A stretch of DNA of 64,000 nt from Pohlia nutans. Lineage: Eukaryota > Streptophyta > Bryopsida > Bryales > Mniaceae. Shown here piece by piece: positions 12,125-22,868 of this stretch. A program made the translations under genes and the position numbers. How positions within the stretch are numbered: the stretch's first letter is position 1; the number at the start of each line of letters is the position of its first letter. Location of the stretch: assembly GCA_022496805.1 (NCBI GenBank), contig CM040088.1, positions 17,267,001 to 17,331,000 on the forward strand, written 5' to 3'. The notes below the pieces were generated by a model. The model saw nothing but the letters and a program-made list of their open reading frames with translations, made no database searches and was not told where the DNA came from.

Positions 12125-13960
12125 CTACATACGGTCCTGAGTTGCATATATTGGCACCGCCGCCTTCTGCTCTGCTTTGCCCTGAAAAGGACCCTTCCGT
12201 ACAAACTCTTCCAATCTGCTCAAGGTTTCCGTCGCCGGGATTTGTCCACGCTCAATTGCACCACTCAGAGCGGTGGTCATGGCCACACAGCACACATGCC
12301 GCCATTCCATTGCATCTTTGTTAGTTTCCAAGCGAGGATCTAAAAGATAATCGACCACTTCTCGGGATGCAACAAGCTCACGTACACACCAAAGTCGAGC
12401 CAGCATAGGCGAGGTGAAGCGATACATTGCGAGTCTTACCTCAGGAGACTGCTGGAAAAAAACCAGAAACATTCCAGCAAGCGTACGATTGGAAGATCTC
12501 TCTCCAGCAGCAGAGAACATCATCTCCTTCAGCTGCGCTTCAGCGCTTTCACTTAACAGCACACGACTAGGATCTCGTTCTGAACCGGCTATGGTAGCTA
12601 AGGCGTGTATACCTGCCAATTTGATCCCAAGAGCACGATGCACAAAGGCGGCATTCATCACGTATCGAGCAACCATTGTTCGATCAAAGAGAAGTTCGGC
12701 ACCTTTCACAGTCTTCCCCACGTAAGAAAGCGCATCGAGCGCGTTCTCATACTCAGTACCATCTACTCTCTCCTCCGTCTCTTCCAGATGCTTCAAAAGC
12801 TCGCCAAAAGCATTAACAATACTTGCTGCTTCTAATCCCGACATAGACTCGTCGTACAAAGAAGTAAGTCGAGCAGCTACAGTCATAGCACGAGACCGCA
12901 CCAATGAATCCAAAGTAAAATTAGAGATAGTCGAGGTTAATCTCCCAATCAGGTTACCTGCAAGAAGAAACTTAGCGCCATGAGGAGTCACAGCAAGTTC
13001 ACAAAGAAGCTCAAGAGCATTCAGCTGCGCAAGCATATCATCACCGTTATCAAGCTCCGCGGCCAAAACATTCAAAATCCCGGAGCCTTGAACGGCGGCA
13101 GCTGCGGTTTCTGCAACGCCAAAAATCGATGCCCGCCATAGCAAGGGCACGAATTCGAACAATGGATCCAACGTAAAATTAGAGATAGTGGAGGTTAAGA
13201 GGCCAATCAGGTTACCTGCAAGAAGAAACTTAGCGCCATGAGGAGTCACAGCGAGTTCACAAAGAAGCTCAAGAGCATTCAGCTGCGCAAGCATATCATC
13301 ACTGTTATCAAGCTCGGCTGCCAAAACATTAAAAATCCCGGAGCCTTGAACCGCGGCAGCTGCGGTTTCTGAAACGCCAAAAATCGATGCGGCCAAAGCG
13401 AGGGCACGAATTCGAACAATGGCAGAGGAATGGGAGGCCAAATCGCTCAACTCACCGCCCTTGAATAGAAGCTGCAAGCCGTTAGGGTTTCGGGCTAATT
13501 TTCCCAGGGCTTCCGCGGCCGCTTTGGCAACGGACGGATCGTCATCGCCGACGGCGAGCAGCAACGGCGAGGCCAAATTTGAATCGGCCAGGACGCGCAC
13601 CACTCCATCCGAGGCTCCGGGGGCCAAAAGGTCCCCTATTGCCGTGCACGTCAACTTGCGTACTAATGGCGATTCCGCTTTCAATCCGACTAGTGCATAC
13701 TGCAAAGTATGCGGCAATAACTGGCTGCCAAATGGTGTTCGAAAGATGCGTTCCAGAGATGAAACCACGGCCGATTCCAGGCCCGGAACTTCCCGGCCAT
13801 TCTCCAGAGCGCCCAAGAGAACGGGGAGCGGAAACTTGGACAGGAAGGTCTGCGCTGAGGCGTCGGAAATCTCCCCGGGGTAATTCGAAAACTGCGAAGC
13901 GGCCACGGCGAGCAGCGGCAAGTCCACTCCCGATTGATCGTCGATCTCCATGTCCGCCAT
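12125..13960 (-). CDS. PSMD5: 26S proteasome non-ATPase subunit 5-like (PSMD5/S5b) ARM/HEAT-repeat protein
   Basis: Single-exon ORF of 611 residues. The N terminus (FSNYPGEISD..AQTFLSKFPLP, PGLESAVVSSLERIFRT) matches the plant PSMD5-like family. PSMD5/S5b (yeast Hsm3) is a chaperone for assembly of the base of the 19S regulatory particle in nucleus and cytosol. The whole protein is helical ARM/HEAT-like repeats with no signal peptide or membrane segment. ATG at 13960 in the context GCCATTTTCTC/ATGGCGGAC (coding strand). Residues about 185-270 are repeated at about 271-356 (86 residues, 258 bp), so it is longer than the roughly 520 expected. The start of the second copy runs briefly in a shifted frame (FEFVPLLWR in place of VRIRALALA), restored by one extra base. 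It is downstream of nothing on the same strand except the coiled-coil gene, whose start lies about 0.8 kb away. Confidence 0.9.
   Translation of the reverse strand: MADMEIDDQSGVDLPLLAVAASQFSNYPGEISDASAQTFLSKFPLPVLLGALENGREVPGLESAVVSSLERIFRTPFGSQLLPHTLQYALVGLKAESPLVRKLTCTAIGDLLAPGASDGVVRVLADSNLASPLLLAVGDDDPSVAKAAAEALGKLARNPNGLQLLFKGGELSDLASHSSAIVRIRALALAASIFGVSETAAAAVQGSGIFNVLAAELDNSDDMLAQLNALELLCELAVTPHGAKFLLAGNLIGLLTSTISNFTLDPLFEFVPLLWRASIFGVAETAAAAVQGSGILNVLAAELDNGDDMLAQLNALELLCELAVTPHGAKFLLAGNLIGRLTSTISNFTLDSLVRSRAMTVAARLTSLYDESMSGLEAASIVNAFGELLKHLEETEERVDGTEYENALDALSYVGKTVKGAELLFDRTMVARYVMNAAFVHRALGIKLAGIHALATIAGSERDPSRVLLSESAEAQLKEMMFSAAGERSSNRTLAGMFLVFFQQSPEVRLAMYRFTSPMLARLWCVRELVASREVVDYLLDPRLETNKDAMEWRHVCCVAMTTALSGAIERGQIPATETLSRLEEFVRKGPFQGKAEQKAAVPIYATQDRM
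12906..13421 (-). repeat. 258-bp tandem duplication inside the PSMD5-like ORF
   Basis: Copy 1 (about 13421-13164) and copy 2 (about 13163-12906) encode nearly the same residues: ETAAAAVQGSG, NVLAAELDN, MLAQLNALELLCELAVTP. Spacing between equivalent bases is 257 bp at the left end and 258 bp further in, so copy 2 has one extra base just after its junction. Confidence 0.85.
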
Positions 13961-14289
13961 TTTCTCAAGGAATTCAGTGTCTGTTCAATGCAAGCTCTGT
14001 TTCTTGAACAATCCGTTGTTGCGTTTGATGAGCTCCTGCCCTAAAACTTCGACGACAAGCTGATGTGGCGTTTCACCGACAATAGTGCCACGTGTCGGAT
14101 TTGTATGTACCGTGCACACTTGTGAGAAATGGCTAGGGCATTGACCATTGATCATGAGCAGTTCTCAGGTCCAACTTCCATGGGTGAAGCTATTCACTAA
14201 AAGAAAAGTTTCTTCGGAATGCGGGGACCCAAATTTCACATTTCAAGTGGGCTTTTGAGAAAAAAATGGAGGAGTTGTCATACAATATA

Positions 14290-14492
14290 CTCCTCTATCC
14301 CAAAAAAAAGCTTCATGTTGAAAGAAAATTGAAAAATTAACTTTGTCATTGCAGTCCAATGGTGTGAACTCTGAACACAATGGTGTAGACTTTGAGCCAG
14401 TAGGAATACTGGTAGTTAGTTAGAGCAAACCAAAAGCTCATTTTGGGACAAAATGAACATGGGTACTGGAAGCTTTTTTGCGATGAAGGGAG
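14290..14492. mobile_element. Stowaway MITE
   Basis: Ends CTCCTCTATCCCAAAAAAAA and (reverse complement) CTCCCTTCATCGCAAAAAAG, flanked by TA at 14288-14289 and 14493-14494. Confidence 0.8.
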
Positions 14493-14590
14493 TAGAGGGT
14501 TCTCAATCCCTCGACTTTATGGCAACTTCTATTTAATCAATCAAATTTGTTCATGTTCAAGTCTATGGGAATGTGCACCACTTCATTTAA

Positions 14591-15146
14591 CCCCTAAATG
14601 AAAGAGGACGTAATGGGCAAAACCTAAATGTGTTATAAAATGTTACTTCTGCAACTTTGATGAAGTTTTGTCCAAAAGAGAAAATAAGAAATATGACATT
14701 TAGTGATTATCGATACAGATAATCTTTCAAAAAAAGTTTTAGATACTCATTTAATGAATATAGAAGTATTTATTGTTGAATATTCACCAAAATTACAATT
14801 TTTATTTTAGAATTTGAAATTTGGTATGATTGGTTAAAACTAGACATTCTATTCTAAAATGGTCGATGGCAAAGTTTTCAATAAAGAGCCCATCATTACT
14901 TTCCTAAAATAGTACATTTTATAACACTAGAACAATGTTGAGGTGTTTGTCTTAGAAAAATTCTCCTCGATGAAGTTTAACTCGGATTGACATGGTTCAA
15001 ATTGGGTTGGAAAGTAGACTTCATTTCCTATTTGAAAGTATTTTTTACTTTTTATAAAAATATTTCTTTCATCTCGAGCAATCTATAAAAAAATGGGCAG
15101 CAACCCGAGGCAACAACCATAAAATGGTCGTATGGTCACTTAGGGG
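14591..15146. mobile_element. TTAA-D element, complete
   Basis: Flanked by TTAA at 14587-14590 and 15147-15150. Left end CCCCTAAATGAAAGAGG; right end (reverse complement) CCCCTAAGTGACCATACGAC. It shares TAAAATGTTACTTCTGCAAC and TTTGATGAAGTTTTGTCC with copies at 17755, 26199, 35400 and 39268. No ORF of note. TTAA duplication plus CCC ends is the piggyBac-superfamily signature. Confidence 0.8.
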
Positions 15147-15150
15147 TTAA

Positions 15151-16129
15151 CCCTTAAGCATGCAAGGAGCCCTGTGGGACCATGTTTGATCATTTTTCTA
15201 ATCAAACGATGACTTTCACCTAGTTCCTAATTTCAAATGAAAATGGTCCCAAATAAAAAAGTGTGGGAGCTATCTTCTACTTTCTATTCCAATTCACTAT
15301 TCTTCAAAATTGTTAAAATTTCATTTTTTACAACACTTTATAGCTCAGAGCCCTAAAATTCCAATATACACTGCAGACTCGGGGAGTTCACTCAATGTAT
15401 TTTATGTGTATCACGTGCGAACAAATCTTTGACCCCCTATATTACATTGTAAATAATCAATCAAACAACTTGAAAAAAATTATAGAATGTTTCTTTATGT
15501 TGAAAGTTTATATTGTGAATTTTTGGGAATTTTCTTTATTCAAATGAATTTCTTACAAATTTTTGAAAAAAATAAATACACTATACAACTAGTTTTTGTA
15601 TTTTAGAGCTAGTTTCAATTGTGTTTTTAGAATTGGCTTTGAATTCAATTGAAATAAGAGTTTTCTAGTATAAAAGATACAATGATTATGTGACCACACT
15701 CAAAAATTTGGAGCTAAATCAAACTTTATAAAAAAGTATATAGGGGGTTGAAAATCACTTGTTCGCACGTTTTTACGTAATATTTGGAAGTGACCTCCCC
15801 GAGACTGCAGAATTATTTTTTCAATCGAATTTCTTTTTATGTAAGTTGGAGAAGCATGTCACTCACACCGTGTTGTTCATCACTATTAATTACTTTTGTC
15901 CTAAAAAATTCATACTATTTTAGACATTTTGTAATTACTAAAAATATTATAAGAGAAATGCTTTGAAAAATGTTGTAAAATTCATTTTAATTTAAATAAT
16001 AATGAGAAAATTAGTGTGAATTGGTTTAATAATAAATTATATGAGAAAATACCAGAAAATATAATATATTTTAAAATACAGGAAATTGATGAGGTTTGAC
16101 TAAGTAAATATAGTGTGGACGCTTAAGGG
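15151..16129. mobile_element. TTAA-flanked element of 979 bp adjoining the TTAA-D copy
   Basis: Starts CCCTTAAGCATGC directly after the TTAA at 15147-15150, which also ends the previous element. It finishes GTGGACGCTTAAGGG before TTAA at 16130-16133. CCCTTAAGC is shared by both ends. It carries a nested fold-back at 15371-15810. No transposase ORF. Confidence 0.65.
15371..15810. mobile_element. Fold-back MITE nested in the 15151-16129 element
   Basis: CTGCAGACTCGGGGAGTTCAC at the left is mirrored by GTGACCTCCCCGAGACTGCAG at the right. A second inner pair (CACGTGCGAACAA...GACCCCCTATA / TAGGGGGTTG...TTGTTCGCACG) continues the arms. Confidence 0.7.
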
Positions 16130-16133
16130 TTAA

Positions 16134-16998
16134 AACTACTTTTCCCCTCCTTGTTTACCTCCATAGGCAACTTCTCAAGTTCATGGAAGTTAGCTCTTAG
16201 AGCATTTTCACCAGTGGTTGGTAAGGTATGGTAGAAATACAAAAACCGTGAAGACCCCACGAACCAACTATAGACTTTTGTTGAACGGAGACATGCATCT
16301 TTCACTCATTTCCGAGGATACATGACAATAGTGACAATTCTAACTGCAAGTTGTGATATTTTTTAAACTGAGCTAATTTGAAAATTGATCGGGAATTGAA
16401 TAGGCATTGCTCGATCAATTTTGGATGATTCCCTGCAATAAATTGTCTATTAGAATACTTGGTTATTGATGAGTCTAGGAAATTGTTTCAGGGTTTGACA
16501 AACTTTTCACTTTGAAATTTTGTATAAAATTATATGTTGGGACCAAAAATATTGAATCAGATTGCCTCTTCATGATTTTTCCTTCTCTCTTTGTGAAAAA
16601 TAAGTCCTTGCCATAACCTCCATTTCTAATATACAAAACTTTTTATTTTCTTGGTTTATTGTATTTCTACCTTATGTGCACCACTATTAACCATGTATTA
16701 TTCTTACTAGTGTGGCATGTGCCGTTGCCCCAAATGTTCCCCGTGATTCAGTCATGCTTTTACTTTCTTTTTCTTTTCTAAAATAATTTATCCATACTTT
16801 AATTCAAAATCTATGGTGATGAAAGTCAATTAAAAATCCATACCTTTAACACCATAAGTCCAAACACCTTCGAAACAACTTTGGTGCACCTTTTCTCATT
16901 GGGAGCTTTTTAACTATATACCAAGTACGCAGGTAATAGGCGCATTGTCCAAGAAATCTCGTCGTAATATACAAAACAAAACAAACAAATTACCGTCC
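16134..16998. other. Intergenic DNA, no gene seen
   Basis: AT-rich sequence with only short chance ORFs; no complete repeat recognised. Confidence 0.4.
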
Positions 16999-17002
16999 TT
17001 AA

Positions 17003-17750
17003 CCCCTAACTTCCCAATCGACCATATTTGGTCGATCCAAAATTTCATAGTTTAAAAAAAGTTCAGCCCACTTTAAACATCCATAACTTTTGCAAAAATA
17101 ACAATTTTTGAGCCGCATTTTTTTTCCCTTGTAGATATTGAAATTGAGCAACTTTTCCAAAAATAAATTTTGAATTTTTTTTTACAGATTTTCCTCTAAA
17201 ACCCTCAAAGTGACAGCATCTCAAATTGTCACAATTTCAAAAATCTGCCCGGAATGGAATCTTTAGGTTTTCTACCAAATAAGATTAGTTCTAACATGAA
17301 CAAGGTAACTACCATATAAAACCAATGTTTTTGACCTATCATACTTGATTTCAAGTCAAAATGACTAAACATGTATTTTTTATGAATTTTCGAAGAAAAT
17401 TCTTATAAATTGATTATTAAATAATTCATAGCATTTTTCCAAAATTTAACCATATCACTACTAGAAAATCCAAATGTTCTGTTGATTCGGTCGCGTTGAT
17501 TAGGGACACTTTTCTGGTGATTTGGACAACAATTTGTTGATTTGGACAAAAACGCAACCAAATCAACAGAAAAATGTGTCCCTGATCAACACGACCGAAT
17601 CAACTGAACAGTTGAATTTTCTAGTAGTGTATGGATGTTGTCTTACTGTTGTGCTCTACATATGTTTAAAAATTGAAGTTCATAAAAGTTGAGTAAGATG
17701 GACATTATGACACATTTAGCATTTCAAGAAAACCCTTGGACACTTAGGGG
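17003..17750. mobile_element. TTAA-flanked element of 748 bp
   Basis: TTAA at 16999-17002 and 17751-17754. Ends CCCCTAACTTCCCAATCG and (reverse complement) CCCCTAAGTGTCCAAGGG. It holds a CACTA MITE at 17456-17629. The right-hand TTAA is shared with the next element. Confidence 0.7.
17456..17629. mobile_element. CACTA-type fold-back MITE (TAT target duplication)
   Basis: CACTACTAGAAAATCCAA...TTGAATTTTCTAGTAGTG with almost the whole 174 bp self-complementary (GTTGATTCGGTCG.../CGACCGAATCAAC). TAT on both flanks (17453-17455, 17630-17632). Confidence 0.85.
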
Positions 17751-17754
17751 TTAA

Positions 17755-18112
17755 CCTCTAAATGACAAAGGGGGTAAGGACAAAATCTAGATGTGTTATA
17801 AAATGTCACTTCTGCAACTTTGATGAAGTTTTGTCCAAAAGAGAAAATGAGAAGCATGATGTTTAGTAGTTATCCGTACGGTAAAACTTTCAAAAAATGT
17901 TTTAGACACTCATTTAATGATTCTAGAAGCATTTTCTATTTAATATTCACTAAAATTTAAAATTTTATTTTTAGAATTTGAAATTAGGTTGGAAAGTAGA
18001 CTTGCTTTCCTATTTGTATTGTTTTCTATTATTATAAAAATATAATTTTCATCTTGGGCAACTCGTAAAAAAAGAGCAACAATCATTAAATGGTTGTTTG
18101 ATCGCTTAGGTG
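17755..18112. mobile_element. TTAA-D element, internally deleted (358 bp)
   Basis: TTAA at 17751-17754 and 18113-18116. Left end CCTCTAAATGACAAAGG and body TGTCACTTCTGCAACTTTGA as in TTAA-D; right end GATCGCTTAGGTG. About 200 bp shorter than the 14591 copy because the middle is missing. Confidence 0.75.
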
Positions 18113-18116
18113 TTAA

Positions 18117-19850
18117 TGTATAGATTGAACATCAGCGCGCGATATCAACAAGAGAAAGGTTTCATTGTACTTTAATATGCATTATTTGGACATCTTATGA
18201 ATACATTATGAATTTTCAAAATATTACTTCTCAATATATCCAAAATTGATTTTAGCTGCTCTTATAGCTGTCATGTTCTAATTGTCTAGATTTTGTGTAA
18301 TCAATATCTTAAGTTTATTGTCGCTTTTGAGTTCAAATGTAGAGGTAGCATTTGAGATAGGATCTATTATGGATGTACGTACATTATCTTCAAATTTCTT
18401 GCTAAAAATTGAAGCCTTCATTTGATTTCAAAAGAGTTTTTGCCAACTGCAGCTCAAGGTTGGTATTTCTTTTGGTAGTCAAATTCTTCTCGGTTGACAA
18501 GATTTAAATTTAGATTAATATACAAGGTTTGAAAATAGAGATACCATCGATTGTTCTAATGATATTGTTTTGAGGCAATAACACATGCACTATTGGAGAG
18601 TAAAGTAGGACCTTGCTTCAACCTTATTTATTACCATCGATATTGATATAGTTATTGGTTGATTGATGTTCTTCTTTTTTTACAACATTACATAATTCCT
18701 TTGTTCTTTTTTCCAATTTCTCCACTCTTTGACTTTGTAGAGGGACCTATTTTCCTGTTCCTTCCCTAAATTTTAGATTAAAGGCCACGGATGGAGGCAT
18801 CAAGTGGGCTTCTAGTGGGTACCATAGTCTATGTGAATACCCACAATGATGAAGCCACTCAAAAGAGTTGCTTATTCCTACACTGAAAGTTCGCACATAG
18901 AAAAGTTCATCTATTGTGAAGTTCATCGCTCTTTTACACGAGGGTGTGTGGCCTAGTATGTTGGTAGCCCGCACACACTTGCACGCCTTTGTTAACCCAT
19001 TTTCATTTACAATTCTCAGTCTACTCTTTTTGCACACACATGTGTAACTAGAACGGTGCATGCGGACCCAAAGAAATGCGGTGCTTCAAAATTCATTTGT
19101 GAGAGTGTGTTGTACACCCTTCTTGCTACCCGTGAGCTGTCCAAACGGCTCATAAAATACGGTAAAGTATTTACCCTACTATTTTATATATTTTATGTTT
19201 TGCGGTATTTTATATTGATGTTTTTGCAATTATTGCTGAATCAATGCATTTGGTGTGAGTGATTAATTAGTATTTTAGAGATTTTGAGTGAAAGGTAATG
19301 CCGTGCACTATGATTTGTTTTGCAGGTTTTGTATGTGCAAAACTTATTAGTTAAAAACGCATAGAGTGTTTTGAATTTTACTTTGCTATGATTTATTTTG
19401 TGAAGCATGATTTTAGAATTTAGATGGCCAAGTAGTAGGATTTTTTAATAGTTAGTTTCTATGAGGTTTTGGTGGGCCTCAAAATACCATTTTAGTGTGG
19501 GATAGCACCAATTTGGGGTAGCTAGCACTACTGTACTGGATTTTGCGCTAAGATGGTGTAGATGGCCGCTAATTTAGAGTAGATAGAGTTTGGATGAAAG
19601 ATTGTGGATGAAGACTGAGGACATGTAGATTTTAGGAGAGAAGGTCGTTGTCGATTTCTCTCTGTCTCCCTGGGAGAGACTGTTTTTTCTTGGGATTAGC
19701 AGATAGTTTAGGAATTTGATGACCAGTACATCCATATCGTGATTGAGACTAGTGTATAGAGATAGTATTTTTTAGTTTGAAGTTTTTTGGCGAAAAACTT
19801 CATGATTTTTGGCCATTTTTTAACCAATTTTTTTTTCTAGTGCAATCTAA
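18117..19850. other. Intergenic DNA, no gene supported
   Basis: It contains a fragment related to the Tourist-like element at 3260-3527 (about 18150-18230). The short ORFs around 18747-19262 have no domain, splice pattern or coding bias that I can support. Confidence 0.4.
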
Positions 19851-20068
19851 GGTAGGAGCACCCAATCCTGAGCGTGTATACAATGCCCATAATTTTTACA
19901 CGAGGTAGTTTTTTTAGAACGCAAATCTAAGCACGTCATAGAGGGCTTATTGTTTGTTGACCTAACTAATAAGATATCTATGGTCTACCTAAATTTACAT
20001 TCTAGAATGACTACCATGTCAAGAAATTATTGGCATTGGGTACACTGTCGAAATTAGGTGCTCCTACC
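19851..20068. mobile_element. MITE with about 14-bp ends, abutting a TTAA-A element
   Basis: GGTAGGAGCACCCAATC...ACAATGCC at the left; the reverse complement of the right end reads GGTAGGAGCACCTAATTTC...CAATGCC. Its right end touches the left end of the TTAA-A copy at 20073. Confidence 0.6.
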
Positions 20069-20072
20069 TTGA

Positions 20073-20639
20073 CCCCTAACTGCCTGAGCGTCCATTTTTT
20101 GGACGATGTACAGATTTCATCCATAATTTCTCATCCATCATGCACTTTTTGTAGTGTGGAATTTTTATTGTAGATTCTATGGGAAGTTAGCTTCATGCAT
20201 ATGTGATCCAATTAGAAAGGGGATGATTTGTGAATTTTTTATGCCTCATTTCATGTTGTAGTGATTCACCCACAATTTTGAAGATTTCAGTGTAAAAGTG
20301 CTCTTAAAAAAGTCAACTCATAAAATTAAGCAACCAAAAAATCTCCAAAAATCACTACACTTAGAGTATTACATTTTAACCAATCACAATGAATTTCATC
20401 CGTTGATTGTCAATATCTTATTCGTAATTGAATTACAAAATAATTTTGAATTTCACGTTTCAAATTTTATACAAAATTATTGGTAATAGCAATCATAGAT
20501 CTGACCATATCGATAGAATCTAAAATTCATAATGTACAACTTTTATTCATATACCAAGTTCAAAATATCTCTAGGTTGCATTTTATAATGCATCTTTGCA
20601 AAACTGCTGAATTTGGAGAGGGCTCTAGGCATTTAGGGG
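20073..20639. mobile_element. TTAA-A element, complete (567 bp)
   Basis: Left CCCCTAACTGCCTGAGCGTCC, right (reverse complement) CCCCTAAATGCCTAGAGCCC, TTAA at 20640-20643 and a mutated TTGA at the left. Body landmarks: TCCATTTTTTGGACGATGTA, CACTTTTTGTAGTGTGGAAT, CATAATGTACAACTTTTATT. Sister copies are at 26598, 28713 and 39917, and a truncated one at 4199. Confidence 0.8.
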
Positions 20640-20719
20640 TTAACCCTATTTCGCCCCAAAAAAATGCCCTTGAACAAGCCATCGTGAAATAATTTTAGCA
20701 AAGTGCTAGAATCCAACAC

Positions 20720-21080
20720 GGCAATGAATTCAGGTTTTCCGGCTCTCCTCGAGACCCACGATGATTCTGCCAGGAGCCTGAGCCAGCCTTACTGGGTCAC
20801 CATACTGGACCCCACCCGGAATCCTCGTCAGCTCAGGATAGGATCCACGTGACGTCGCCATCACGGGAATAGGACCTCCTTCCTCGCCCTATATCATCCT
20901 CCCCCTTCCCCCCCGTCAAGCACTCCCTCGCCCCGCCTCCCCTGTCTTGCAAGTTCTCTTCTACTGTCCCGCCATGCTCGTGTGATTTCATGCTCGCATC
21001 AGACAGACGCGTGTAGTATCATTTTTACAAAAATTTCGAGCATTTTTGAGCTTGTTTCGAGCATTTTTGAGCACTTTTTT
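20720..21080 (+). promoter_or_regulatory. GC-richer promoter-like block
   Basis: A compositional island in AT-rich DNA. It has an ACGT-core element CCACGTGACGTCGCC at 20845-20859 (G-box/ABRE-like), a TATA-like CCTATATC near 20888-20895 and a C/T-rich stretch after it. It probably drives the short ORF starting at 21089, or is a gene remnant. Confidence 0.35.
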
Positions 21081-21088
21081 GGCTCACA

Positions 21089-21277
21089 ATGTGGACGCTT
21101 GTGCACCCGATCGTGTCCCAGTGCTACCAGGCCGCGGGTGTGGCGAGAATCAGGCTACTCGGAACAGGAGCCGTTCTTACGGCTTCGCATTGCTTGCTCC
21201 GAGCTGCCGTTGCCGTCCCTCTTGTGTACATGCCTCTCAAAGACTACGAGGTCGTCGGATTGCAACACTTGTCGTGA
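21089..21277 (+). CDS. Short unidentified ORF downstream of the promoter-like block
   Basis: 62 residues starting MWTLVHPIVSQCYQAAGVAR, with GC-rich codons unlike the surroundings. An alternative donor GAG/GTCGTC near 21250 could make it a first exon, but no second exon was found. I recognise no family. It could be the 5' remnant of a longer gene. Confidence 0.25.
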   Translation: MWTLVHPIVSQCYQAAGVARIRLLGTGAVLTASHCLLRAAVAVPLVYMPLKDYEVVGLQHLS

Positions 21278-21694
21278 GTTGATTGTACGCAAGCTGTAAA
21301 ATAGAACATAAAATATTTTTGGAGCGATGAGGCAATGACGACCAGATGCTGGAGATCGCGGTGACAGATTCTTGCCGTGTATACATCTTAGCTGAGCGTC
21401 AACGGGCTAAGAAATTGCGCCACATGTACAGATTTTTAAGCGCAGCAATAGCTAGAATGATCAATATGTGCACAGTCCATGATGCAGAGTTTTATGGCTT
21501 GGGGTGTACAAAATGAGTAGGCTTACCTTCAGAGCTTGTCATTGTGATCCGGTGAACTCTTTCATGTAAAGATGTTGTCACGGTAAATGAAGAGCCATTC
21601 TTGTGAATGTTTCGTGAATTTTGTGGGGAATGTCTCCAGTGTCGAGGAAAGTACGTGAGGGTGATCAATGCTTGTGAACACCAGATTCATTAGT

Positions 21695-21930
21695 ATTTAT
21701 TTATTTATTTTTGGACCACAAATGAAATTTAATTAAATGCGAAAGAAACCAGTACAACAAGTCAAGCGGCAAGCCGCTGAGCAAAAACACCTCATTGGTG
21801 TTTCTTGCTCTCGGATCTCCTTTCTCAGCTAAGGCAAGTAAGCATTGCATCCAGTTGTTCCATTGCATTATTTTTTGAAGTTTTGCAGATCTCGAGGTTA
21901 AAGAACTCTGTATGTTGTACTCATCCATGA
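21695..21930 (-). mobile_element. Possible 3' end of a LINE-like retroposon
   Basis: On the minus strand the sequence ends ...TTCATTTGTGGTCC followed by an AAATAAATAAATA tail. The upstream 75 codons are open (CLLALAEKGDPRARNTNE...). The arrangement (short ORF remnant, then A-rich tail) resembles a truncated LINE 3' end; the ORF has no diagnostic domain. Confidence 0.3.
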
Positions 21931-22136
21931 TCAGTCAATGACGATGCGAGCTGCAACTTTTTCACTCAAATGAAAAGGTGCTTTTGTAATCTTTAACATG
22001 CAACCCTTCATCTCCTTCAAAGAATCAAAGACTCTCATAGTCATAGCGTGCACAGAAAGACAAGCAAGTAGGAGGATCTAGTTTCAAGAGTATTCTAATT
22101 TTGACACCTTGCAATCTTGGACAGTTCATAACATTC

Positions 22137-22866
22137 TTAACCCCTAAATGCCTCGGCCTATGACCATGGAATCATGCTTCACATGTGACACTCAATTTTG
22201 TCACTGTAAATAATACAAGAATTCAACTTTATATTTTTAGTAGATGAAGCTATGTGTTTACTATAGATCATGATTTTTTCATAAATTTTGGTGAAAAATT
22301 GAAATTACTATGATTTTTGGAAGTGATTGTAAAAAAATTCATATCAATTACAAAATATACTCAAAAATTCCAATTTTATAACCAAAGGTGAATTTTAGAT
22401 TCTATCCATATGGTTAGATTCACCAATGCTATTACCAATATTTTATCAAAAAAAATTGAAAGCTAAAATAAATTATTCCTTCTAAATTTTATTACAAACA
22501 AAATACTAACATTTTTTGAGTAAAATTTGTTGAAATGGATTTAAAATGAGATATTCTTGATGTGGTGATTTTTTGAAATATTTGTGTTTCTTAAATCTAT
22601 GATCTCATTTTTACAAGGCCACTTTTGAACTGCAAAAAATGCAATTTTAGCTTGGTCAAATACATAATTATGCGTTTATAATTTTAGAGAAGTATTGGTA
22701 TATGCTTTAGTAACACTAAATCCAACTTTAGTGAGGGCTGAATTTTTGACTGAGTTGCTGAAATCTTCATATCACGGTAATTTTACATCATAATGGTATT
22801 TAGTATCACCGTCGCTAATTTCCCATACACACTATAAATCCCCTCCACAAGATGGGATAATCAATG
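22137..22866. other. Left end of a TTAA-type element and AT-rich filler
   Basis: TTAACCCCTAAATGCCTCGGCC at 22137 is a good left terminus, but no matching right end was found before the Tc1 element. No gene seen. Confidence 0.4.
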
Positions 22867-22868
22867 TA

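Noticed and set aside
13419..14007. Plus-strand ORFs of 154 and 142 codons
   Set aside because: Antisense to the PSMD5-like gene and rich in Pro/Arg/Ser as expected of a shadow frame.
14587..15150. TTAA elements as PIF/Harbinger MITEs with TTA or TAA duplication
   Set aside because: A 3-bp reading makes the two ends asymmetric by one base; TTAA plus CCCCTAA is symmetrical and fits the empty site near 59840 at least as well.
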